Assembly: GCA_905202485.1 (NCBI GenBank)
Contig: CAJKRY010000009.1
Location: 20,187-84,186 of the forward strand
Direction of reading: 5' to 3'
Origin: an uncultured Methanomassiliicoccus sp.
GTDB taxonomy: Archaea; Thermoplasmatota; Thermoplasmata; Methanomassiliicoccales; Methanomassiliicoccaceae
Length of the DNA: 64,000 bases
Shown here: positions 43,729-51,825 of the stretch, piece after piece
Position numbering within the stretch: the first letter of the stretch is position 1
How the letters are laid out: every line of letters starts with the position of its first letter
Made by a program: the position numbers and the translations under genes
The notes under the pieces: generated by a model
The model's input: the letters and a program-made list of their open reading frames with translations, nothing else
Database searches by the model: none
Told to the model about the DNA's origin: nothing

Positions 43729-45408
43729 TTATTGGGTGAAGTAAGCTTTGACCTCTTCACCAATCTTTCCTACTCTGACGAATCCAAATCTTTCAAACTG
43801 AATGACTTTGCCGAGATCGTCAGATTTGATATTCTCGCAGACACCTTTCTTGACTGTTCCATCGGGCATGAGAATCTTGCATGCTTTTCCATCTATCGGA
43901 GCCCAGTGTGATATCTTCACACCTTCTTTCAGCACGCTGTGATCTGTTCCGGTGTAAACGGCCTCGTCGTTCTCCCATTTCAAATTGCACAGATCTTTGA
44001 GTCTGACTGTACCTCTTTCTTTGAAACCTTTCAAATCTTCAGGAGTCATGTAAACTTTTACAGGAGAAGATATCACAGACTCTCTCGCACCCCTTTCTGG
44101 ATGATCGGGATGCAGCGGGGCGCATTCTTTCAGTGAGTCGACGCCTTTGATATCTACAACTTCTGGATTTTCAACAAAGAAGTAACGGTCGGTAATGGGA
44201 TCTAAGATCTGTCTGTTGAACGCATATAGGTTGTCCCATGAGAATTCAATATCAACATCTTTCATACCGACATCAAGCCAGTAATTGCGTATTGCTTCCG
44301 ACCGAATTCCTCTTTTAGCAATTGCCCTCACAGTACCTAGTCTAACATCATCCCAGCCTGTATATTCCCCGTTTTTGATTCCCGTGCCGACTGTAGAAGT
44401 TTTCAGAATGGAATCAGGAATCTTCACGAAACCGTAGTGGTGATACCAAGGCTTCTTCCAGCCGAAGTATTTGAAGATGTATTCCTGCCTGATTGTATTG
44501 TTGAGATGATCTTTTCCTCTGATGACATGAGTCAGACCTAACAAGTGGTCGTCTACCGCCACTGACAGATTCATCATCGGGTACACGACATACCTTGTGC
44601 CTGTACGCGGATGAACCGCGGTGTCGTTAATTCTCAGGCCTACAAAGTCCCTGACTGCCGGGTTAGGATGATCCAGGTCTGTCTTGACAACCAAGACAGC
44701 CTCTCCCTCTCCAAAGCCATGGGCAAGCATTTTGTCAAACAGCTCGTGAGCTTCCTCAGGAGTCTGTGAACGGCATGGACATGCTTTCTTGCTTTCTTTC
44801 AGCTTCCTCCAGCTGTCTGCTTCGCAGGTACATACATATGCCTGGCCCATGTCAATAAGCTTTCTGGCAACGTCATAATAAATTTCAAAACGGTCGCTCT
44901 GAATGATAGTCTCATCAACATGAACACCGAGCCAATCTAGATCTTCCGGGATCATTTTGTAAGCGTCGGGATCAATCTTTTCCGGATTGGTGTCTTCCAG
45001 GCGGTTGATGTATTTTCCTTTGTATTTTTTGACATAATAGTCGTTGATGATAGCAACTCTGGTGTGTCCGATATGCAGAGGGCCGGAAGGTCCGGGGGCC
45101 ATACGCATGACAACGCCGTTTTCTGTATCTGGCAGATCAATCATAACGTCTTTTTTCTCGCTTTTGGTCTTTTTGAGAAGCTCTGGGTTGATGCTTTCTG
45201 TCTCAGCGACAATGTCGTCAAAATTCATTCCGCAGAGTTCAGCACAGATTTCTTCTGCTGCAGCTGAGACTTCTTTTGAACGAGATCGGAGTTCAGGAAC
45301 TTCTCCCATTACTTTTCCAACAACTGCTTTCGGATTTGCGCTGCCTTTATGCAGTGCCGCGTTCTGCAATGCATATTTTCTCACGATTTCTCTTAAATCT
45401 GCGGACAT
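43729..45408 (-). CDS. gltX: glutamyl-tRNA synthetase, archaeal type
   Basis: 559 residues. Class I synthetase that charges tRNA-Glu (and in archaea usually also tRNA-Gln, for later amidation by GatDE). After an N-terminal helical domain comes the catalytic core with APGPSGPLHIGHTR (HIGH motif) and ILKTSTVGTG in place of KMSKS; the second half is the beta-barrel anticodon-binding domain of the archaeal/GlnRS-like class rather than the bacterial helical cage. Length is normal for archaeal GluRS. It is flanked by a truncated CRISPR repeat 33 bp after its stop and is divergent from the ubiD homologue. A CATAAAA box about 30 bp upstream and no RBS suggest a leaderless transcript. Confidence 0.96.
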   Translation of the reverse strand: MSADLREIVRKYALQNAALHKGSANPKAVVGKVMGEVPELRSRSKEVSAAAEEICAELCGMNFDDIVAETESINPELLKKTKSEKKDVMIDLPDTENGVVMRMAPGPSGPLHIGHTRVAIINDYYVKKYKGKYINRLEDTNPEKIDPDAYKMIPEDLDWLGVHVDETIIQSDRFEIYYDVARKLIDMGQAYVCTCEADSWRKLKESKKACPCRSQTPEEAHELFDKMLAHGFGEGEAVLVVKTDLDHPNPAVRDFVGLRINDTAVHPRTGTRYVVYPMMNLSVAVDDHLLGLTHVIRGKDHLNNTIRQEYIFKYFGWKKPWYHHYGFVKIPDSILKTSTVGTGIKNGEYTGWDDVRLGTVRAIAKRGIRSEAIRNYWLDVGMKDVDIEFSWDNLYAFNRQILDPITDRYFFVENPEVVDIKGVDSLKECAPLHPDHPERGARESVISSPVKVYMTPEDLKGFKERGTVRLKDLCNLKWENDEAVYTGTDHSVLKEGVKISHWAPIDGKACKILMPDGTVKKGVCENIKSDDLGKVIQFERFGFVRVGKIGEEVKAYFTQ

Positions 45409-45495
45409 TGAAGTCTCGGTAGAACGGTCCTATTCTTATCTTTTATGTATGTGACCTCCGCAATTGTTATTATCATACACTGCATCTACAGCAAT
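45409..45495. promoter_or_regulatory. divergent promoter of gltX and the ubiD homologue
   Basis: 87 bp with CTTTTATGTATG at about 45436-45448, which reads as a TATA element on both strands (ACATAAAAG towards gltX, TTTATGTA towards ubiD). The short distances to both start codons, and the absence of a GGAGG-type RBS, fit leaderless transcripts. Confidence 0.5.
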
Positions 45496-46758
45496 ATGGC
45501 ATTTAGAGATCTCTTGGCGCAGATGAACGATACCCGCAGGATCGAAGAAAACGTACCGTTGGAGTACGAGGTTTCCAGAATCTTGTCTCAAGAGCAGGAG
45601 CGTCCTGCATTCTTTGAAAATTTATCTGGAATGAGAGCTGTTGGAAACGTCTGGAGCGACAGGGGAAGAATAGCCGAAGCACTGGGAACTACCAAAGAAA
45701 AGTTAGTGCGCTATATTCTTGATGCCATGGCTTCTCCTCAGGAGACTACACTGGCTTCTGAAGTTCCATTCAGAGATCAGGTGCTGACTGAATTCGATCT
45801 TACTAAACTTCCGATTCCAAAGTACTTTCCCAAAGATGCAGGAAGGTACATCACTTCTGCAGTAGCAGTGGCTGAATTTGAAGGAAAGAAGAATGTGTCA
45901 TTCCACAGGATGATGCTTTATGACAAGACTTCATTCGCTCTGAGACTGGTGCCTAGACATCTCTATACTATGTGGAAAAAGGCTCAGGCGAAAGGAGAAG
46001 ATCTGCCGGTAGCGTTCTCAATGGGGTTATCTCCGTCTGTTCTTCTTGCCGCAGCCACTTCCACAGATTACCTGGCTGATGAGATGAATATTGCATCTGC
46101 TCTGGAGAAAAAAGCCACTGGTAAACAGCTCGCGCTTGCTGAGCTCGACGGCGGACTAAAAGTTCCTGCTGAAGCAGAAATAGTCTTTGAAGGCCGCATA
46201 ACATCTGAAATGGTTGAAGAAGGACCATTTATGGATATCACCGGTACATATGATTCCATCAGGCCGGCTCCGATTTTCAAAGTTGATAAACTATACATGA
46301 GAAACGATCCGATTTTTCATCTGCTTCTTCCCGGCGGTTATGAACATTATATGCTTATGGGTCTGCCGAGAGAGCCGATAATCTACCGTACTGTAAATCA
46401 GGTAGTGCCGAATGTACATGCAGTGCGCCTTACTGAAGGAGGATGCTGCTGGCTTCACGGCGTTGTCTCTATAACTAAGAACAAAGAAGGCGATGGAATG
46501 AATGCGGCAATGGCTGCCTTTTCCGGCCACCCATCAATGAAGAAAGTGACAATCGTCGATGCAGATATTAATATCTTTAATGACAGGGACGTCGAGTGGG
46601 CAGAAGCTACAAGGTTCCAGGCTTCAAAGTCTCTATTAGTCGTGAATAATGCAGCCGGTTCCTCATTGGATCCCAGCGCTCACGGCACTACGTCTAAAGT
46701 AGCAATTGATGCCACAAAACCTTTCGGAGAAGAAGGATACGACCGGGCTGTTCTTTGA
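45496..46758 (+). CDS. UbiD-family decarboxylase, probably anhydromevalonate phosphate decarboxylase
   Basis: 420 residues from the ATG at 45496; the frame is open further upstream, but the family start MAFRDLLAQM begins here and the extension would overlap the promoter. UbiD enzymes use prenylated FMN for reversible decarboxylation. Visible family segments: FENLSGMRAVGNVWSDRG, FPKDAGRYITSAVAVA, MGLSPSVLLAAATS, the catalytic-region EEGPFMDITGTYD and the C-terminal WAEATRFQASKSLLVV and SLDPSAHGTTSKVAIDAT. In archaea with the modified mevalonate pathway, a UbiD homologue of this size decarboxylates trans-anhydromevalonate 5-phosphate to isopentenyl phosphate. That is the likeliest role here, but UbiD paralogues exist for other substrates. 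CRISPR array 3 begins 28 bp after its stop. Confidence 0.85.
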   Translation: MAFRDLLAQMNDTRRIEENVPLEYEVSRILSQEQERPAFFENLSGMRAVGNVWSDRGRIAEALGTTKEKLVRYILDAMASPQETTLASEVPFRDQVLTEFDLTKLPIPKYFPKDAGRYITSAVAVAEFEGKKNVSFHRMMLYDKTSFALRLVPRHLYTMWKKAQAKGEDLPVAFSMGLSPSVLLAAATSTDYLADEMNIASALEKKATGKQLALAELDGGLKVPAEAEIVFEGRITSEMVEEGPFMDITGTYDSIRPAPIFKVDKLYMRNDPIFHLLLPGGYEHYMLMGLPREPIIYRTVNQVVPNVHAVRLTEGGCCWLHGVVSITKNKEGDGMNAAMAAFSGHPSMKKVTIVDADINIFNDRDVEWAEATRFQASKSLLVVNNAAGSSLDPSAHGTTSKVAIDATKPFGEEGYDRAVL

Positions 46759-46786
46759 ATGGCCTGTGTTTTATGTAGTGTATTAC

Positions 46787-47780
46787 GTTTCAATCCACAC
46801 CTTCGTAAGAAGGTGACGTAAAACAGGCTGAAAACGGCTAAATTGTGAATGTTTCAATCCACACCTTCGTAAGAAGGTGACGTCTGGCTGCGTGATCAGA
46901 CAATAACAACAACCGCGTTTCAATCCACACCTTCGTAAGAAGGTGACGTCTGGCTGCGTGATCAGACAATAACAACAACCACGTTTCAATCCACACCTTC
47001 GTAAGAAGGTGACACCTTCTGATAGCTTATATCCGTATTTTCCAATCTGTTTCAATCCACACCTTCGTAAGAAGGTGCATTTACCATCGTATAAAGTCAA
47101 TGATATGTTTCAATCCACACCTTCGTAAGAAGGTGACTGAATATCCATAACGAGTTTTGATATTTTTATTTTTCACTCATGGTCAGTAAGAATGTGACGT
47201 ATCTGGTGTGAGGTATGCATATTGGTAATATGATTCCAATCTACACCTTCATAAGAAGGCGTCATCAGTATTTCTTTCGTGATCGTTTTAAATTTAGTGT
47301 TTCAATCCACACCTTCATAAGAAGATGACGATGAGCATGCATTTAAAGACTGCAAAAACCTGTTTCAATCCGCACCTTCGTAAGAAGGTGACCACCCAGA
47401 CCAGGCGCTGTATTGAAGCTTGCGGATGTTTCAATCCACACCTTCATAAGAAGGTGACTCTGTAACCTATATGCCGGATGCAGTCTACACACTCGTTTCA
47501 ATCCACACCTTCGTAAGAAGGTGACGTGATGACATTACGGTTCTCATTGTGTTTACAACGTTTCAATCCACACCTTTGTAAGAAGGTGACGCTTTCAATT
47601 ATATTGCCAACGGGGTTATCTGTGATGTTTCAATCCACACCTTCATAAGAAGATGACTCGGTTTTACTTGAAAGATGTGTGGAGTTGAAAGTTTCAATCC
47701 TGCCGTTGTAGAAACATAATTATTGATATTAGATAGTGGCATAAAGCTTAATTCCAATCTACAATTTCATAAAAATGTAT
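46787..47780 (-). CRISPR. CRISPR array 3: orphan array with progressive repeat decay
   Basis: Same repeat and polarity as array 1. Perfect units start at 46787, 46851, 46917 and 46983; the one at 47049 has lost a base (30 bp) and the next starts at 47107. Then come decayed units near 47168 and 47233, variant units at 47299, 47362, 47428, 47495, 47560 and 47627 (changes such as TTCATAAG, TTTGTAAG, AGATGAC), a half repeat at 47691 and a barely recognisable one at 47750-47780. By polarity the leader should be on the right, yet that is the decayed side and no leader is visible. Spacers 46882-46916 and 46948-46982 are identical except for one base. Confidence 0.93.
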
Positions 47781-47821
47781 TTTGTATGTGTTTAACATTC
47801 ATTATCCTAGAGGTGTAGATT

Positions 47822-48502
47822 ATGGAACTGATTGAAGCAATTGAAAATAGACATTCAGTAAGAAGTTATATTGACAAACCACTTGATGAGAGTATAGTTT
47901 TAGAGCTCCAGGCTGAGATCAATGCATGCAATCAAGAAAGTGGACTGCACATTCAATTAATTACAAATGAAGTAGAAACATTTAGTGGTTTCAAAGCTCA
48001 TTATGGAAAATTCACCAATGTAAAAAATTATATATGCATGGTTGGGAAAAAAGGAGAAGATTTAGATGAAAAAGTTGGATACTATGGGGAGCATATTGTT
48101 TTAAAGGCGCAGCAACTAGAACTTAATACTTGCTGGGTAGCATTAACTTATAGCAAACGAAAGAGTAAATGCTCAATAAATAAAGGAGAGAAACTGCTTT
48201 GTGTAATATCTGTAGGATATGGTGCAATGCAGGGAGTTGCCCACAAAAGCAAGCCTATGGATGCTCTATGCAAAGTGAATAACGATGACACTCCAGGATG
48301 GTTCATTAAAGGTATGGAAGCGGCCATGCTCGCTCCGACTGCGATAAACCAGCAAAAGTTCCGCTTCACTCTTTCAGGTGATTCAGTAAATGCAGAGTCA
48401 ATGGGCGGGCCATATTCAAAGGTAGATTTAGGCATAGTAAAATATCATTTTGAAGTTGGTGCAGGAATCAATAACTTCAAATGGGGAGCTCATATAATCT
48501 AA
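47822..48502 (+). CDS. nitroreductase-family flavoprotein
   Basis: 226 residues. FMN-dependent oxidoreductase fold: MELIEAIENRHSVRSYIDKPLDE is the typical N-terminal FMN-contacting segment with the RxSxR pattern, followed by YGEHIVLKAQQLELNTCWVAL and GMEAAMLAPTAINQQKFRF, the second phosphate-binding region. It resembles the TM1586-like subgroup in which one chain holds two half-domains. Substrate unknown. GAGGTG lies six bases before the ATG. It is inserted between CRISPR array 3 and cas3 and is more AT-rich than typical housekeeping genes, but shows no Cas-related feature. Confidence 0.85.
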   Translation: MELIEAIENRHSVRSYIDKPLDESIVLELQAEINACNQESGLHIQLITNEVETFSGFKAHYGKFTNVKNYICMVGKKGEDLDEKVGYYGEHIVLKAQQLELNTCWVALTYSKRKSKCSINKGEKLLCVISVGYGAMQGVAHKSKPMDALCKVNNDDTPGWFIKGMEAAMLAPTAINQQKFRFTLSGDSVNAESMGGPYSKVDLGIVKYHFEVGAGINNFKWGAHII

Positions 48503-48528
48503 ATCAAAATTATCTTTCATTCATGTTT

Positions 48529-48560
48529 ATGGTGTTGTGGGTGAATACCCATATCACCAT
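48529..48560 (+). terminator. two-tier hairpin between nitroreductase and cas3
   Basis: ATGGTG/CACCAT outer stem and GGGT/ACCC inner stem separated by a 4 x 4 internal loop. There is no clear T-tract afterwards, so it may be a transcript end stem or a structured leader; 50 bp further on lies the cas3 promoter. Confidence 0.4.
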
Positions 48561-48610
48561 TCATACAATATTTCAGTAGTTACAGCATCATTTCTTTACA
48601 AGATTCTGTT

Positions 48611-51154
48611 ATGTTTTTCAGAAATATATTTATATCGTTGACATTATCACAAATTGTGAAAAATGAAGCTCCGATAAACACAGATCTACCTTCGATTCAT
48701 CTGGGTGTTGCTCATGTATTAAACAAAGAAACAATTCATACTGTATATGCGCACTTAGAGGGCACTTCTTGTTTGTCAGAGCTTTTTGCTTCTAAAATAA
48801 ACCTTCAGACCATTGGAAAACTAATTGGATTAATGCATGACATAGGCAAGCTGTCATGCAGATTTTACAACCGTATTTTGTATGAAAATTCATTAATTAG
48901 TAAAGATCAGTATTTGGATGACAATTCGATCATCGATCATTCTACAGCAGGAGCGCAGATTCTTTTATACATTCTTGAAACTGAAGGGATGACAAATTCA
49001 AATCTATATCGATACATTGAACAGTTTTTAACAATACCGATAGTCTGTCACCATACTGGCATGATAAATATGCTGGATTTGGATGGAAATGAGGCTTACA
49101 CTAACCGGATGGGAAAGAATCATGATGATACGCATTTTTCAGAAATCCTGAATGATATTGATACAGACTTCCTACAGTGTGTAAGGGAGATGCTTTTGTC
49201 TGAAGATATGCAGTCTGAAGTAAACTGTATTCTAAATAAAATCCACGATTCAGTGCGTTCTTCCAATTCATTTAAATTTTACTCAGGGCTTACTGCTAGG
49301 TATTTATTAAGCTGTCTTATTGATGCAGATAGATTAGACACAGAAAGGTTTTATAATCTGGAAAATTTGGACATAAGAAGCTACGGTAAAAAGACCACAG
49401 ACTGGAATGAACTGTATGGCCGTTTTGATAGTTACTTAGATTCCACTTTCAACACAGAGCCAGAAATGACTGACTTGAATAAATGCAGGCGCATGATTTC
49501 AGAAGAGTGCTTATCCAGTGCAGGCAAACCTCATGGATCTTACATACTATCTGTTCCGACAGGCGGAGGTAAAACGTTATCCAGCCTTCGATTTGCATTA
49601 AAACATGCTGAATTAAATAAGATGGATAGAATTATTTATATTATTCCATACACATCTATCATAGATCAAAATGTAGGAGTCGTCAGAAAAGCACTATCTG
49701 TTAAAAATTCAGACGATCTCGTATTGGAGCATCATTCAAATATTCAGAGGGAAATGAGTGAAAAAGGCAATTTGAACGCTCAGTTATTGTCTGAAAACTG
49801 GGAGTCGCCTATAATTTTTACAACTATGGTGCAGTTTTTAAATACTTTATTTCTCAACAAAACCAGCAATATAAGGAGAATGCATAATTTAGCTAATTCT
49901 GTATTGATCTTTGATGAAGTTCAAAACATACCAGCTTCCTGTATATTTATGTTCAATGAAGCAATTAATTTTTTAACTGATATCTGCAACTGCACCGCAG
50001 TAATGTGTTCTGCAACACAGCCAACGTTTGATGAATTAAAATCTCCACTTAAATATTCTGATGATAAAAATTTGATTAAGGTATTTGAAGAAACGCCCAA
50101 AGTATTTGACAGAGTAAAGATCATTGACCTGACTTCTGCTCCCATGAGCATAGATGAAATTCGTAGCTTTATCATGTCAAAAATTGATGGATGCCACAGC
50201 ATTCTCATGGTGGTGAATACAAAGAAAGCAGCCAGGGAAATTTATCAGTCAGTTTCATTGATAAATTCTGCAGACCTATTCCATCTAAGTACAAACATGT
50301 GTCCAGCGCATAGGAAAAAAGTTTTAAAAGAAATATCTGAAAACTTAGACTCAGGCAGAAAAACAATATGCATTTCCACACAGCTCATCGAAGCGGGAGT
50401 AGATTTGGATTTCAATATAGTCATCAGACAGCTGGCAGGCATTGATTCCATCGCACAATCTGCAGGGAGGTGTAATAGAAACGGAAAAATGGAATATGGT
50501 GAGACTTACATCATTGATATTGCTGGGTATAAGATTCCAAACGACATTGCTAAATGTGCTGAACGCTCAAAACAGATATTAAGTGAGCACGGCGCTGATG
50601 ATCTGTTGAACAGCCAGACCATATCTGAATATTACAAATATTATTTTCATGATAATGAAGATAATATGGGGTATAATGTAGGAAATAACAAGCTGTTTGA
50701 AATATTGTGCAGCAATCAGTCGGCGGTTGAAGAAAATAAAAGGATAATTAGAAGTCTTCAGACATCTGAAAAATATCTTTCATTAGATCTGCCTCAGAAA
50801 GATAGAATAAGAATATCCAAAGGTATTTGGTTTTCTGCTCCGCTGTGCCAGTCTTTCAAATATGTTGGGGAGCATTTTCATCCGATTGATTCTGAAAACT
50901 GCAGAATAATTATGCCCTATACGTCTGAAGGTGAAAAGATTCTTGCAGCAGTTAAAGAATGTATTGAAATAAATGATTTAAAAAAATTAAAAAAATATCT
51001 GAAAATGGCACAATCGTATTCAGTAGGATTGTTTGATTCTCAGTTTAATGAGGCTTTAGCTCAGAATATGATTTATGAATTAAAAGAGGGAAGCGGAATA
51101 TATGCATCAGGGAAAGAGTACTATGATGACGATGTGGGGTTTTTAACGGGATGA
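48611..51154 (+). CDS. cas3: CRISPR-associated helicase/nuclease Cas3 (type I-C, HD fused)
   Basis: Up to 847 residues. N-terminal HD nuclease with LIGLMHDIGKLSCRF (about 73-87) and the later histidine pair VCHHTG; C-terminal superfamily 2 helicase with Walker A PTGGGKTLSS, FDEVQNIP as motif II, CSATQPT as motif III, and STQLIEAGVDLDF and QSAGRCNRNG as motifs V and VI. It degrades target DNA after Cascade recruitment. Start uncertain: ATG at 48611 has no RBS, while ATATATTTATAT (48624-48635) is a good TATA box about 25 bases before an in-frame GTG at 48656, which would give a leaderless 832-residue protein. First gene of the effector operon; 4 bp before cas5. Confidence 0.96.
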   Translation: MFFRNIFISLTLSQIVKNEAPINTDLPSIHLGVAHVLNKETIHTVYAHLEGTSCLSELFASKINLQTIGKLIGLMHDIGKLSCRFYNRILYENSLISKDQYLDDNSIIDHSTAGAQILLYILETEGMTNSNLYRYIEQFLTIPIVCHHTGMINMLDLDGNEAYTNRMGKNHDDTHFSEILNDIDTDFLQCVREMLLSEDMQSEVNCILNKIHDSVRSSNSFKFYSGLTARYLLSCLIDADRLDTERFYNLENLDIRSYGKKTTDWNELYGRFDSYLDSTFNTEPEMTDLNKCRRMISEECLSSAGKPHGSYILSVPTGGGKTLSSLRFALKHAELNKMDRIIYIIPYTSIIDQNVGVVRKALSVKNSDDLVLEHHSNIQREMSEKGNLNAQLLSENWESPIIFTTMVQFLNTLFLNKTSNIRRMHNLANSVLIFDEVQNIPASCIFMFNEAINFLTDICNCTAVMCSATQPTFDELKSPLKYSDDKNLIKVFEETPKVFDRVKIIDLTSAPMSIDEIRSFIMSKIDGCHSILMVVNTKKAAREIYQSVSLINSADLFHLSTNMCPAHRKKVLKEISENLDSGRKTICISTQLIEAGVDLDFNIVIRQLAGIDSIAQSAGRCNRNGKMEYGETYIIDIAGYKIPNDIAKCAERSKQILSEHGADDLLNSQTISEYYKYYFHDNEDNMGYNVGNNKLFEILCSNQSAVEENKRIIRSLQTSEKYLSLDLPQKDRIRISKGIWFSAPLCQSFKYVGEHFHPIDSENCRIIMPYTSEGEKILAAVKECIEINDLKKLKKYLKMAQSYSVGLFDSQFNEALAQNMIYELKEGSGIYASGKEYYDDDVGFLTG

Positions 51155-51158
51155 TTCT

Positions 51159-51818
51159 ATGGAAAATAGGCTTGATATTAAGATATTTGGAAAGCGGGCA
51201 ATGTTTTCAGATCCAATAATGCGGATAGGCGGAGAAAAATCCACTTATCCAGTTCCAACATATGAGGCATTAAAAGGAATCATGGACTCGATTTACTGGA
51301 AGCCAACTTTCATTTGGGTTATTGACAGGCTGCGGATAATGAACCCTATTAAAATAGAAAGTGTAAATGTAAAAACAAGAAGATACAGTGAAGGTAATGA
51401 CCTGTCTATTTACACATACTTATCTAATGTTGATTATGAGATTCAGGCTCATTTCGAATGGAATCTGAACAGAAACGATCTTGCAAATGATAGGGATGAA
51501 AACAAGCATTACTTCTCGGCAAAGCGTATGCTGGAACGCGGAGGCAGATATGATATATTCTTAGGAACGAGAGAATGCCAGGGTTATGTGGAACCATGTG
51601 TTTTCGGTGAAAATGAAGGCGCCTATGACAACACTCCATCTACGCAGCTGTCTCTGATGTTCCACGGATTTGATTATCCAAGCAATACCGGCAGAGAAGG
51701 ATTGATCGCTAGATTCTGGCATCCAATCATGTCAAACGGTGTTATTGAATTTATCAGGCCGGAGGAGTGTACAATTAAAAAGCAGATCAAACAGATGCCG
51801 GTCCCGGAAGGAGTGTGA
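51159..51818 (+). CDS. cas5: CRISPR-associated protein Cas5 (type I-C, pre-crRNA processing)
   Basis: 219 residues, Cas5c/Cas5d family. The N-terminal RAMP-like ferredoxin fold is seen in IKIFGKRAMFSDPIMRIGGEKSTYPVPTYEALKGIMDSIYWKP, a signature of the type I-C branch. In I-C systems, which lack Cas6, this protein cuts the repeat RNA and stays on the crRNA 5' handle in Cascade. The catalytic Tyr/Lys/His triad is not assigned from sequence alone, but KHYFSAKRMLERGGRYDIFLG is the expected region. The gene lies 4 bp after cas3 and 7 bp before cas8c. Confidence 0.96.
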   Translation: MENRLDIKIFGKRAMFSDPIMRIGGEKSTYPVPTYEALKGIMDSIYWKPTFIWVIDRLRIMNPIKIESVNVKTRRYSEGNDLSIYTYLSNVDYEIQAHFEWNLNRNDLANDRDENKHYFSAKRMLERGGRYDIFLGTRECQGYVEPCVFGENEGAYDNTPSTQLSLMFHGFDYPSNTGREGLIARFWHPIMSNGVIEFIRPEECTIKKQIKQMPVPEGV

Positions 51819-51825
51819 ATTACGC

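Noticed and set aside
38311..47780. Self-targeting spacers
   Set aside because: No obvious match to the rest of the window was noticed by eye, but a systematic search was not possible, so nothing is claimed.
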